A stretch of DNA of 64,000 nt from Lenzites betulinus (taxonomy: Eukaryota > Basidiomycota > Agaricomycetes > Polyporales > Polyporaceae): positions 124,001 through 188,000 of the forward strand of contig JABYQU010000052.1 in assembly GCA_022264855.1 (NCBI GenBank). The letters run 5' to 3'. The notes under the pieces were generated by a model. That model saw nothing but the letters and a program-made list of their open reading frames with translations. It made no database searches and had not been told where the DNA came from. A program made the translations under genes and the position numbers. Below, one piece after another: positions 23,040 through 33,443 of this stretch (within the stretch, counting starts at the first letter, position 1; each line of letters starts with the position of its first letter).

Positions 23040-23052
23040 AAAAGGGAGGTGG
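23040..23052 (+). other. polypurine tract of the gypsy element
   Basis: AAAAGGGAGGTGG immediately precedes the TG of the 3' LTR, the usual plus-strand primer position. Confidence 0.8.
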
Positions 23053-23384
23053 TGTAACGACTACGTTACACTACCACGGCCATTCTTAGTTAGCACACGG
23101 ACACTTTAGGTACAACGGACACTTACTATAGTATCACGGCCATTCGTAGTGTACTTGCTCCGGCTCGAGACTCGTTCGCGTACTGTAGGACTGTCAGCGC
23201 TTAGTACTAGATCGGATCGCTACCATGCGTCGGCGCTTACCGCCGACGCGGATATCCCCTGTTGCCCGCGCGGTTTGTACCTCTTCGTCGAACCAACACC
23301 AGTAATTGCCAGACTCACCTCTTCCTCGCCTCGCCTCGCTCGTCTCGTCTCGTCTCGCCCCTTCGAACGGATCTGACCGTCACA
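23053..23384 (+). repeat. 3' LTR of the gypsy element
   Basis: 332 bp, identical by eye to the 5' LTR except T to C in the last six bases (GTCACA). Confidence 0.95.
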
Positions 23385-23389
23385 AGGGG

Positions 23390-24019
23390 TCCAGAGTCTG
23401 ATATGTTGCATCTAATGCGCGGAGACATGCCTGGGACAAGACAGGAAAATTAGGGGTAATGTCCTGAGAGAACGCCAGCACTCACACAAGAGAAGAACCA
23501 TTGCGCATCGCGCCGCGGCGCGTTCTCAAACGGGTTGTTTGTCGCACAGCCGTTGGTGTGCTTGACGCGGCGTCCCCGGGTCTGTATTGGTCTGTTATGT
23601 ACGCTCTAACGCCGTTGCATTGGTTGCGCAATATGCGGCTTCTTCCGCGGACGCTGCCACACATGCTGCAGAGATTTACACCTCCGTCGGCCGAGCTGGA
23701 AGAAGTCTGCAGACTGCCAGTGTCACGGCCGAATGGCCGTATTCTTGCGTAGGAGTTGCGGCATTCGACTGTCAATTCTTGGTGAACTGTCCCTGATTAT
23801 ACCTGGCTACGACAGATACCAATGCCAGCCTCTCATGCAAGCCCGACGTGCTAACGCCTCCTGATCGACGGGTAACGGGTAATACTACTGCGCGGTAGGT
23901 ACCACCATTACCGTCCGCACGGACTGACGAGAATCAGGCTTGCGGCGGAGCGATGCTGCCGCCGTAGAAAACTGCCCACGAATATCAGATACCCTCACGC
24001 CTAACACTCTGGAAAACGA
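23390..24019. other. intergenic, no supported gene
   Basis: 630 bp between the retrotransposon target repeat and the DUF3455-type gene. Only short frames without domains are seen. Confidence 0.4.
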
Positions 24020-24846
24020 TTACTCACTGTACTTCGAGGTGTACTTGACCGAGATGTCAGCGGACTTCCCCGAGACGCACTGCGAAGACAAAACATGGTA
24101 AGCCAGCCTGAAGTGTCTGACTCATAAATCGAAAGCGCCAGTACCGAAGCCGGGGGCTGCCCGCCCACAGTGTCAAAGCGGAACACCTCGCTTGCGATGT
24201 CGCCTTTGACAGCCGTAACGTCCAGCCAAGTGATGTCGCGCGTCGCGTTCGTCGGCGACGGAATCGAGCCCTTCACCGCCCCGATCATGAATGCGTCCGG
24301 GTTGCCCTCGAACGCGCCCGAGCTCGTGAAGTCCCACTTCAGGCTCAGGCCGACGCCCGTCACCGGGTTCGGCACGAAGTAGTGCTGCGCGAGGATCTCC
24401 GGGGGGTTGACGACGTGCAGAAAGTCGATGATCTTCAAAATGGGGACGGGGAGCAGGTTCCACACGTTGAAGAGTTCGGTCTGGATCGTCGGGAAGGAGG
24501 TGTCGTTGACAATGCATGAGACGTCGATGACCTCTGCGACGGCCCCGATGCTCCTGGGTACGCCGCCAGCAAGTTAGCAATGGCTAGCGGTGAAAGGACG
24601 ACGGGAGAGGACGTACGTGTAAGTGTTTGTGCTAGAGCACGTGTAGTTCTGCACACCAAAGGCGAGCCCGATGAACTTGGGCGGGGTGGTGGGTACGACG
24701 AGGGTCGACTGGCCGCTCGGGAACGTCGGCCTGAAGTTGTCGATTGAACAGTCCGCAACCTGGAGGGACGGCAGCCCGTAGACCGATGAGGAGGAGGTAA
24801 GGAGCGCTACAACAGTAGCAAGCACAGTGTTCGCAATCGCAACCAT
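24020..24846 (-). CDS. secreted DUF3455-type protein (232 aa)
   Basis: Three exons, 24846-24617, 24553-24145 and 24079-24020, sum to 233 codons. The start MVAIANTVLATVVALLT is a clear signal peptide ending near VYGLP. Family-type landmarks follow: FIGLAFGVQNYTCSSTNTYT, then SIGAVAEVIDVSC, HYFVPNP, ITWLDVTAVKG, SEVFRFDTVGGQPPAS and a final C-containing tail (CVSGKSADISVKY). The cysteines probably pair outside the cell. DUF3455 proteins are common small secreted proteins of fungi with no known reaction. A TATA box lies about 75 nt upstream. Confidence 0.85.
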
Positions 24847-24920
24847 TGTAACAAGTCTTGGAGCAGTAGGACAGGAATGAAGAGCAGGATGCTGAGGAAC
24901 CAAGAGCTGCCCGGAGGATG

Positions 24921-24928
24921 CTTTTATA
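24921..24928 (-). promoter_or_regulatory. TATA box of the DUF3455-type gene
   Basis: TATAAAAG on the minus strand, about 75 nt before the ATG at 24846. Confidence 0.65.
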
Positions 24929-26650
24929 CCCAACACCAGCGGCATAAGTCCAGCGTACGGCGCGTATGTCGGGGCGGCCCATTGCACGACAGCTGCGTCG
25001 GCGCGACCTGTAATGTTGTCCAATGGAAGAGAGCATGACGAACTTGTTTCGGCACGTCCGGAGGCGCATCGACGTGCCTGGCTTTCCACTGAACCCCGAG
25101 ACGGCACTACACACACACCGCCGCAACTGGTGGTGCATCTGGCCGCGCCTGGCGCGACCGGATGACCGCCGCTTACGGAGGTGGTACCGCCTGGAATCAG
25201 GCGTAGGCGACGAGACAGCGGATAGTCAAGCGGCTCTTCGCCTTGGCTTTGGCAGATGCCCCGGACCCTTGAGCGTCCCATGCATCTCATGACCAGGATG
25301 AGTGGAGGTGCAGCGATGGGGAATGCAGTGATGGCCATGTTGGCCCGGTCCTTGACGCGGAACACGGAACGCTGAACTCGCGGCTTGCGCCCCCAGGTAC
25401 AAGTGGTAGGCGCATGGGTAGGCGCGGTTCACCTAGGGCGCATCGCCGTCGCCTCGGGAATGCAGACACGTACTAGCAAGCGGCTTGTGTGCTGAGCTTT
25501 GCGATGGGGCCCGTAGACGCATGCAGGGGCAGTGCGGCAGAGATATGCCTGCGAACGAATACTATTAGGTGTGGACACAGACGGTAAAAAGGCTGGATCC
25601 GATACTTACACAGGCAACTCATTCGCATCGTAGGCGCTCGGCATCAGGCTGACTAGCCATCATCGTTCTGAGCTCTGCGGAGGCGTTCCGGAGAACTCGC
25701 GAGAGTAACGCTAAAAGTGAGCGGTTGCAAGGGTGCATCTGCTCGACGTCCGCGTCATGACCACATCCTTTGCGGATCCAACTGGACCCCCATGGGCGCT
25801 GCGAAGGCGAATAGCGGGTAAACTCATCGATGCTTGAATGCGATACCCACCACCACTGAACGTCCCGCATACATTGCGATATGTAGCACCAAAGGAACAT
25901 GCACCCACGTATTGCCAGTGGTACTTTCCCAGACATATTCTGGAAAGAGAGGCACACCATACGCCATGACAGGGTTCCACCGGCGACTATACCAAAAGGC
26001 GGCGGGTCTGCCGCAAGTCTGCCCCCTGCGCCCGCGCTCACTGTGCCGTGTGTGAGCGTGGGCCGGACGCCGGGAGACGTAAGCCAGAGGCGCTGCGCGC
26101 GTTTGAAGGCGATGATGCAGGATGAACACCCCGTTTTTTTTTTCTGGTTGAGCGTATACTTATGGCGACCATGGTCCCTCAGGCATGTCAGGTCTTCCAG
26201 TAAGCACGCTGGTGTCGCTTTCGCCCCATCCCCGGTGAACACCTCGTTCTTGCGATACGTGCGGGTGAATACTCCGGCGAAGATCGCGCCTGTGGATGAG
26301 GCGCGCATCACCGCAACGTAACCTTGAGCTACCTGTGGCGCGAGAGGTTGACGATGCGAACGGGCAGCAGAATGGTTGGGTTGCATCAAGGGTCTGTCTT
26401 GCAGAGGCGAGCGCAGGAGAGAGGATGGAGAGAGATTGCATGTTCAACAGGACAACACAAGTACGCGTTCAGTGCACACGAACAGAGCTCGAGACAGTAG
26501 GCGGTGAGAGCACGGTGCTCATCCAGTTCCTCAGCCACTGCACGCCGTTGCCCTCGATCTCGGGGGCGTCCTTGGTTCGGCTTGCGCCCCGAGCCCACCA
26601 CGCGCGGATGTGCGCGCCGAGAACTGCACCAAGCGGGCGTAGGAAGTGGC
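24929..26650. other. long spacer, no supported gene
   Basis: 1.7 kb. A 256-codon minus-strand frame (25619-26389) has no recognisable domain, no matching splice structure and a T-run inside it; I treat it as chance in GC-rich DNA. Confidence 0.4.
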
Positions 26651-26654
26651 GAAA

Positions 26655-26790
26655 GCTAGCAGGACGAGGAGGAGGAGCCTCCTCCTCCTCGTCCAAGGGG
26701 GAGTCGGACGTGTCACGTGTGAGTGAGATGCGCCACTCCGAACGCCGCGGATTGCGTGCGGTGCACGTGACCGCGCCCTCTGTCGGGCTC
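26655..26790 (+). repeat. duplicated upstream block of the phosphatase gene
   Basis: Partner of 13084-13190; includes GAGATGCGCCACTCCGAACG and CACGTGACCGCGCCCTC. Contains the 33-bp palindrome at 26662-26694, which the other copy lacks. Confidence 0.7.
26662..26694. repeat. 33-bp perfect palindrome
   Basis: 16-bp arms GGACGAGGAGGAGGAG and CTCCTCCTCCTCGTCC around a single C. The matching copy at 13.09 kb has direct GAGGAC repeats instead. Confidence 0.85.
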
Positions 26791-26841
26791 AGCGTCGTCG
26801 TCGCCGCCATCCACGACGAGCACGCACCCGGCACCATCACC

Positions 26842-28896
26842 ATGCACGGCGCATACGAAAAGGTGCGCGCGCAAGACGACCCACAGACGGGTCGCAGGCG
26901 CATCGTGCTTGCGTACGTCGCTGGCCTCTTCTCCGCCATCGCGCTCAGGGTCGCGTACACTGTCTCCTTCCCCGCGCCCGTCCTCCACCGTCGCCCACCC
27001 GCCGCCGCCTGGCCCTCGTCCGTCGCCCACCACTACCCGCCGTCCGAGCCGACGAACGCCTTTCCTGACCTCTTCCCCTCCGACATCGGCCATGCAGGTC
27101 CCACTCCGACCGGCGCAGAGCCCGCCGTGATCGCGACCGCACCCTCGTACCCCTTCCACGCCGGCCCACCCCACCTCCTCGCCCCAGATGCGTTTTCCAA
27201 TCGCTCGGAGCCCGCCTTCGACATATTCAAGCACTGGGGCAACCTCTCCCCCTGGTTTTCTGTCCCTGCAGCCGCCTTTGGTCTTCACACTGGCCCCGAG
27301 CCCCCGCAAGAGTGTACTGTGACCGGCCTCCATCTGCTCCATCGCCACGGCGCTCGCTATCCTACCGGACAGTCCTCCTACGGTGGCCCCGCCGGCTTCT
27401 CTGACCGCCTCACCCGGTCCTCTCAGCCTTGGAAAGCCCGCGGTCAGCTCAAGTTCCTCAACGACTGGTACGCAGTCCACATTTGTCTGCTTCCCCATCC
27501 TCTGACTGTCTGTGCCCAGGTCGTACAAGCTCGGCGAGGAAATCCTTACGCCGTTCGGTCGCCAACAACTCTGTAAGTCAAGTCCACATCCGCCAGTCTG
27601 CACACTCACCCTCGTTAGACGACCTCGGGGTCTCCATGCGCATCAAGTACGGCTTCCTTCTCCACAACTTCTCCGAATCCCACACCCTCCCAGTATTCCG
27701 TACCGAGTCCCAAGACCGCATGCTCTCCTCCGCGCTCAACTTCGCCCTCGGGTTTTTCGGCCACCCGCTCGAAGGCAAGTACCAGCAGCTGATCACGATC
27801 GAGGACCACGGCTTCAACAACACCCTCGCCCCCTCCAAGACGTGCCCGAACGCACACAATACCACCAAAGGCGACCGCGCGACCGCATTCGTCCGGGAGT
27901 GGGCGAACGTGTATCTCCCGGACGCACTCGCCCGCCTCCGCCCGCAGCTCGACGGCCTTGAGCTATCAATGGAGGACGTATACTCCATGCAGCAGCTCTG
28001 CGCATACGAGGTGCGCCCCATAGTCCGCCGTGTCTCCCGCGCTCACCGTCGCCATAGACTGTCGCACTCGGCTACTCAAAGTTCTGTGAGCTTTTCACAG
28101 AGGAAGAGTGGAAAGGCTTCGATTACGCGTGAGCTGCACGCCCCGCCGAATGTTCATCACTGACCATTCCTATCCAGCGTCGACCTTTACTTCTGGTACA
28201 ACTCCGCGTTTGGCTCGCCCGTCGCGCGCGGACTCGGGATCGGCTACGTCCAGGAACTTCTCGCACGACTCACACACACGCCCATCCCCTCACACAACTC
28301 GTCCACCAACTCGACGCTAGACGACAACCCGGCGACGTTCCCGCTCGACCAGAGCCTGTACGTCGACGCGACGCACGAGGTCGTCGTACTCAACGGTGCG
28401 CTCCTCCGTAGCCCCAACGCGGCGTGACCCACGCTGACCCGCCCCCACTGGCAGTCATCACCGCGCTCAACCTGACAGCCTTTGCGGCGGACGGGCCGCT
28501 CCCCACGGACCACATCCCACCCCACCATGCCTTCAAGACCTCGCACCTCGCGCCCTTCGCCACCAATGTCCAGTTCCAGCGTATGTCCCCCGCTCTCACC
28601 CTCTCTGTCCGCACGCGCTGAACGCCCACCCATCCCCAGTGCTCGCCTGCGCATCGACGCCCGCCCCGCAGATCCGCATCATCATCAACGATGGCGTCGT
28701 CCCGCTCACCGGGCTGCGCGGCTGTCCAGCCACCGGGGACGGGACGTGCGCGCTCCCCACGTTCGTCGCCGCGCTGCATGCACTTGTTGCGCGCACGGAC
28801 TGGGCATGGGCTTGCCACGGCAACTGGACGGTACCACCCGGCACCGCGTGGAACACCACGACGGGGGACCCGCCGCCGAGACCCAACCGTGGCTGA
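26842..28896 (+). CDS. histidine acid phosphatase / phytase-like, membrane-anchored
   Basis: Branch-2 histidine phosphatases hydrolyse phosphomonoesters such as phytate through a phospho-His intermediate. From ATG 26842 the protein has a short cytosolic start, then a hydrophobic anchor (IVLAYVAGLFSAIALRVAY, about 21-40) rather than a plain signal peptide, then a Pro-rich stalk. The catalytic motif is LLHRHGARYPT (about residue 165). Later exons give GVSMRIKYGFLLHNF, RTESQDRMLSSALNFALGFF, WKGFDYAVDLYFWYNSAFGS and the C-terminal proton-donor region VDATHEVVVL. Here His-Glu replaces the common His-Asp, as in the His-Ala-Glu of MINPP relatives. Then come IRIIINDGVVPLTG and conserved late cysteines. 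About six short introns. Confidence 0.87.
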
Positions 28897-29322
28897 ATGT
28901 AGGAGGCTCATTACGGCGCGCACACAATGTTTAGAGTCAACACATGCTGCTAGAATTAGACGATACCCATGTAGTGTATGATTGAGTATAGATCAACACA
29001 AGTGAAGCAGTGGAAGTAACGGAAGCGGCTTGGCCCCTCGAGTGCATGCAGCATCTGCACGGTATGTACTGTCTGCACTGTCACTCAATCACGACGCCGC
29101 ACGGGGACAGCACATTGCCAACGGGGAGCATGCACAACTACCGGAGATATATTGCGACCACATCACGCAGAAGATCCAGAAGTACAAAAGCCCAGACTAC
29201 CGTGCACGACGAGGACAGTACTATGTGTCTGCGCATACACAGACCATGACAGCTGCTGAAACCAGTATTGAGTGGTCAGACAAGTACTTAGTTGTGGCTA
29301 CATAAGCAAGCACATACCATGC
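28897..29322. other. intergenic, 3' flank of the phosphatase gene
   Basis: The first ~130 bp recur beside the decayed copy at about 31440-31575 (shared GTATGATTGAGTATAGATC). No gene seen. Confidence 0.5.
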
Positions 29323-30279
29323 CTAGTTGGTGCCATGCGCCGGAGTATGAGACAGGCGGAGTTGTGCGAGCTGCTCACGCAACAGTGCATTGGCCTCCTC
29401 GGCTGTCGCCCTGGCCTGCTCGGCCGTCGCCCTGGCTGCCCTCTCTTTGGCTGCTGCCGCCCTCTCTTTGGCTGCTGTCTGCTCGGCCGTCACCGCCCTC
29501 TGCTCGACAGCCTGCCTGGCTGCCGCAGCCTGCCGAAGGTTCTCGTGGGTTTCTAGGTGCAGAGCAAGGTACACATCCTTGACCTCTTTGTCATAGAGGT
29601 CATCGATGTCCTGCGCGGTGACGAGTCGGAAGATACTTTTGAAAGTACCTTCTCGGCCCGGCACTACTGTCCTCGGCGTGCGCCCGGAGGTGGGGGTAGG
29701 GTCGAATGCAACCTCGAACTCCGTGCTCTGGGCCGAGGCAAGGATACGAGGGTCCTGGTCCCCGATAAGGACCCGCATGACCATCGCAGCATACCAATAA
29801 CACTGTGGGCTCAAGAGGATGTAGTCGGGGGAGTGCTTGTGCACAGCTTTGGCGGCGACAAGGACGTCGAGCCAGGAAGGAGCGTTCTCGAGAGTGAATG
29901 ACACACTGATGACCCCTTTATGATCACTAGGTGTTGTGGGGAAGAGTATGAGGGCGTCGTTTGCGGGGATGGAGGCAGGGGCGTCCTTGATGGAGGAACT
30001 GGAGATGGAGGAACTGGAGGCGGCGGCAAAGACTTGGTTGCCGTCCGCATGGTCGTATGTCCGATCAATCTTGATGAGACCAAGAGGGGGACCAGCGAAC
30101 GATAAGTGAGTGGTCTTGTTGACAATGGTCAGGAGCAGGTACTCGTGCTCGGCTCGATTTTTTATCTGCTTGTAGAGCTCTATGGTGCCGAGAGCGGCAT
30201 TGGCGAGGAGGCATTCGGCGTCCTCCTTGAGTGCGGAGATGCAGAATCTCAAGGCCGCGTCGACTGAGGTCTTCTTCAT
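29323..30279 (-). CDS. 318-aa protein with C-terminal Ala-rich coiled coil
   Basis: Single uninterrupted frame. Residues 1-235 look like a soluble mixed fold (ECLLANAALGTIELYKQI, YLLLTIVNKTTHLSFAG, YILLSPQCYWYAAMVMRVLIG). From about 240 on comes a long heptad-like stretch of Ala, Glu, Arg and Gln with imperfect repeats (AAKERAAAAKERAARATAEQ), ending LREQLAQLRLSH. No catalytic motif is recognised. The first six codons lie in one arm of a perfect 40-bp inverted repeat, and a TATA-like ATATAAAT lies beyond it (minus strand, about 30413-30406). The family is unknown. Confidence 0.65.
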   Translation of the reverse strand: MKKTSVDAALRFCISALKEDAECLLANAALGTIELYKQIKNRAEHEYLLLTIVNKTTHLSFAGPPLGLIKIDRTYDHADGNQVFAAASSSSISSSSIKDAPASIPANDALILFPTTPSDHKGVISVSFTLENAPSWLDVLVAAKAVHKHSPDYILLSPQCYWYAAMVMRVLIGDQDPRILASAQSTEFEVAFDPTPTSGRTPRTVVPGREGTFKSIFRLVTAQDIDDLYDKEVKDVYLALHLETHENLRQAAAARQAVEQRAVTAEQTAAKERAAAAKERAARATAEQARATAEEANALLREQLAQLRLSHTPAHGTN

Positions 30280-30346
30280 ACCGTCGTTCTCGAGATAAGG
30301 GATCAGCCCTTATCTCGAGAACGACGGTATGAAGAAGACCTCAGTC
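30262..30346. repeat. perfect 40-bp inverted repeat with 5-bp loop
   Basis: Left arm 30262-30301, loop ATCAG 30302-30306, right arm 30307-30346. The arms match base for base. The left arm covers the start codon and codons 2-6 of the minus-strand gene plus 22 nt of its leader; the right arm presents the same ATG on the plus strand at 30329, followed by a stop after nine codons. Confidence 0.97.
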
Positions 30347-30915
30347 AACCAGAACTGACTTGAGAGAGGGGATGAACATGTTGTGTTGGTCGATGGCACG
30401 GCGAGGATTTATATCGTCTGTCGAGCATTATAGATCAACGGAGGAGATGAGCATGAAGGAGTGCGTGGGGATGCAAGTGGTCGAGGCGAGGAGGACGAGG
30501 AGCGTTCCACGCAGCAGGGTGTATGTCGAGACGAGTGTGTGTATTCCTTGTGGCATGAGCGCGAGTGTGGCGGTGCACCGTCTGCCCGTTTGCGGATGCT
30601 TCACCAAGATCGATGACAATAAGAAACATACGCTCAATAGCATACGCTCACGGCCGACAACATACGGTCATGCGTGCCCTCGTCGCCCTGGGTGCGCCTG
30701 CTGCTTCTCACCTTCTCCTCCCCGCGCTCATGACCACCGCCTGACCACCGCACCGTGCCCACCCCCGATCCTCCATCCAATCCTCCATCCAATCCTGCGA
30801 GCTCGATTGCGACCTGTGAGATGCAGGCCCACTTAGTAGTTCCATCTGGCCTTGACCTGGGCCTCTCGTACAGCTCCGTCTTCTCCTCCCCCCTCGCCTG
30901 CCTCACGTTCTCCCC
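30347..30915. other. intergenic, no supported gene
   Basis: Contains a ~40-bp stretch (30595-30640) resembling 7990-8040 and otherwise only short frames. Confidence 0.4.
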
Positions 30916-31575
30916 ATCCCCTCACCCAGTTCATCTACCAACGTGACGCTTGACGACAGCCCGGCAACGCTTCCGCTTAACCGGATCCGGTACGTACACG
31001 CGACGCACGCCCTCGTTGTCCTCATTCCTCCGTTCCCACAGTGTACAGCACATGAATCCCCCCCAGTGGTCACCGCGCTCAACCTAACCGACTTCGCGGC
31101 GGATGGACCGCTCCTCACGGACCACATCCCGCCCCGCCATGCCTTCAAGATCTGGCACCTCGTGCCCTTCCCCACCCATGGCAAGTTCCAGCGTATGTCC
31201 CCCTCGCTCGTCTTTTCTACCCGCACTGCGTTGAACGATTCGTCACCCAGTGCTCTGCCCAACTCGTAAATCCATATGTTATCGACAACAGGATCGTCCC
31301 GCTCACTGAGTTGCACACCCGCCCCGGCGCTTCCCGCGTTCGCCGGGCTGGACGGTCCCGTGTGGCATCGTGTGCAACACCACGACAGGGGACACTTCGC
31401 CGAGACCTGAACGCCTGAGCTGCCAGAATGCAGGAGGCTCGTCATGGGCCATGGCCCCCACCCGCTATCTAGAGCGAATACACGCTGATACGATTAGCCG
31501 ATACTCGTGTAGCGTATGATTGAGTATAGATCCAGACCATTGAAGCCGTCGAAGTACCGGGAGCGACTCAGGTCC
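30916..31575 (+). pseudogene. decayed copy of the phosphatase gene 3' end
   Basis: Matches about 28275-29030 in order: ATCCCCTCACCCAGTTCATC, the GCGACGCACG segment of the proton-donor exon, the GTCACCGCGCTCAACCTAAC exon (read VTALNLTDFAADGPLLTDHI), and a degenerate INDGVVPLT segment, then the 3' flank. Stops and frame breaks lie between the segments and all 5' exons are missing. Confidence 0.8.
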
Positions 31576-32133
31576 CCAAACACCACACACCTCCTCGCTT
31601 TGAATCGCGACCTGCGCAGATCAAACCGCGAGTTCAACCGCAAATCCCCCCCCCCTCTCCCTCTCTCGACGCAGATCCATCACAACAGTTTTCACAGTGC
31701 ATGCCGCTGAGCTAGGACATAAAATGAGTGCCCCCATGGTTGACCCTGCCCTCGGGCCCGCGGACCATGTCTCGTCAACGGCTGTACCTTTTCCGAATCA
31801 TTCTCAATCCCCGCTCTGTACTAGAGCACACGCTGCAGCCCCGGACGTCATAATCAACCAGAATCATTTCACTCAAAGAAATTATCGATATCGGCGTCGG
31901 GGCTCCTCGCATGCCCAGAAGACGTCCGAGTGGGTATGACACAGCGGTGTAGACGGCCCGGCGGTCGACGTTCTCCATCAAATCGCCAGCGGTGGCTGCG
32001 AAACCCGCTCGTTGCCTACGGAATCTCGGCTCGCTGAAGCAATCTCGGATGGCTATTCGCGACACTAGTCGCCTCTGCCGCCTGCGCTCGTCGCCTGCCA
32101 ACGGTCAAGGGTCGTCGAAAGCCCCCACAGCCG
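31576..32133. other. intergenic upstream of the Zn2Cys6-like gene
   Basis: No gene seen; a C-rich run (CCCCCCCC) occurs near 31646. Confidence 0.4.
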
Positions 32134-32140
32134 TATAAAT
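32134..32140 (+). promoter_or_regulatory. TATA box of the Zn2Cys6-like gene
   Basis: TATAAAT, about 105 nt before the ATG at 32240. Confidence 0.6.
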
Positions 32141-32239
32141 AAGCTTGTCCCAGCAATCGGGTTTCGTTTCTTCTCTCGTTCTCCACCTCACCGTCCATTC
32201 CTCGCGCTGACCACCGGCCGGCGACCGCCCACTGCCGCC

Positions 32240-33113
32240 ATGTCCAACCAGGCCGTGATCGCGTCGCTCGAAACCCGCCTCGCCCAGCTTCGCAAAGAGC
32301 TCGCAGCTGCCGAGCGCGACGCCGACGCGGCCCGGGCCGTCAAGGCCGAAAACGTGCGGAAAACGAGCACGAACACTGCGGTCGTGGTCATCCCGCCGCT
32401 GACCCAAGCCAGCGCCTCGCAGGCAAAGCGCCGCTTCGAGGAGGTCGAGCACACGGCGGTCGAGGCCGAGGACGAGGACGCGGAGGAGGACGTCGAGTCA
32501 GACGAAGCGGACGACGCGCCCGAAGAGTTCTACGTCGCACGGTAGGTCCTGTGTCTGGACACCGAACACCAGGCATGCGTGTGCTCATCCAGTGTGCAGG
32601 ACGCGATGCACCCGGTGCCAGCGCCGCAAGGCGGAGTGCATCTTCCGCAACAAAGACCGCGTGTCCACATGCGCGGTCTGCAAATCGGCGCGCGCTGGTC
32701 CGTGTATAGGAGCGCGGGGCCTGCCGCGGGCCCTCCAGGAGCGCATCCTGGAGAAGGAGAGGCGGGATAGAGAAAAGGGCGACAAGCCCACGACGCAGCA
32801 GAAGCGCCGCCGCGTGTCCGAGCCCGACCAGCCCCTACTGTCCAAGTCGAAATCCACAGCAGCAGCAAAGGGCAAGGCTCGCGCGCAGAAGGAGCCCCCC
32901 GAGCTCGGGGGGTCCGCGCACGCAGGGCCACCACCGCCGCTGGCACCCTCACTCGAGGCGATACTCAACGACCCCCGCCCCCGCTGGTCCGCCAACCCCT
33001 TCGAAGGCGAACTGAACAGCTCTGAACTCTTGATCAACATCCTCGTCGAGGTTCAGCATCTCCGCGCCGAAATCGCAAAATTGACACCCTTGCTCCCGAC
33101 CGTGCCACGATGA
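32240..33113 (+). CDS. Zn2Cys6-like protein flanked by coiled coils
   Basis: Two exons joined at VAR/TRC by a GTAGGT..GCAG intron (about 32543-32598). Residues 1-30 form a coiled coil (ASLETRLAQLRKELAAAERD), followed by an acidic stretch (EAEDEDAEEDVESDEADD). Exon 2 opens with a C-x2-C-x6-C-x10-C-x2-C-x7-C pattern (CTRCQRRKAEC..CAVCKSARAGPC), which matches the spacing of fungal binuclear zinc clusters, with basic residues in the first loop. A Lys/Arg-rich nuclear-signal-like region (KRRRVSEP) and a C-terminal leucine-rich helix follow. Likely a nuclear DNA-binding or regulatory protein; the target is unknown. A relic of exon 2 occurs at 8.1 kb. Confidence 0.75.
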
Positions 33114-33443
33114 GCGCGGCCGGCGACGGACTCTGGATTGGATATACATATTCGTCGCGCTTTCGTCAACGTCGACGGTCACATAGTAGCTAGTTTAATC
33201 TGTTAATGTTAACTTACAGCGCATATTGCATCGTAGTCCGTCCGACCACTGGCACTGCCGATCTGCAAACCACTGGCCGCTGCCTGCCGTTCTTTGACTA
33301 AGTAATACAATACATCCATGCAAACCAAGGTATGATCACGAACCCGCAGGCAAAGCTCCCATCCATCCGAGAAACGATACTATGCTGGTTAAATCGAGCA
33401 GCCATTCTGCTTTTATGTACAGTGGTGATCCAGGTCGTCCGTA

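Larger units (their letters stand above)
13535..23384 (+). mobile_element. full-length Ty3/gypsy LTR retrotransposon (chromovirus), with two nested insertions
   Basis: Two 332-bp LTRs (13535-13866 and 23053-23384) begin TGTAAC and end GTTACA/GTCACA, and differ by one base by eye. They are flanked by the 5-bp target duplication AGGGG (13530-13534 and 23385-23389). Internal parts in order: gag with a CCHC knuckle; protease, reverse transcriptase, RNase H and integrase; chromodomain; and a polypurine tract directly before the 3' LTR. RT before integrase plus a C-terminal chromodomain is the gypsy chromovirus order. Pol is interrupted by an 871-bp element, and a 2.47-kb inverted-repeat element sits between pol and the polypurine tract. 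The near-identical LTRs point to recent insertion, with both nested events later still. Confidence 0.96.

Noticed and set aside
13535..23384. Reading the two LTR copies as two independent solo LTRs
   Set aside because: The shared AGGGG duplication outside the pair and the polypurine tract before the second copy show they bound one element.
25619..26389. 256-codon minus-strand frame
   Set aside because: No domain, signal or splice support; contains a T-run and ends in spacer DNA.
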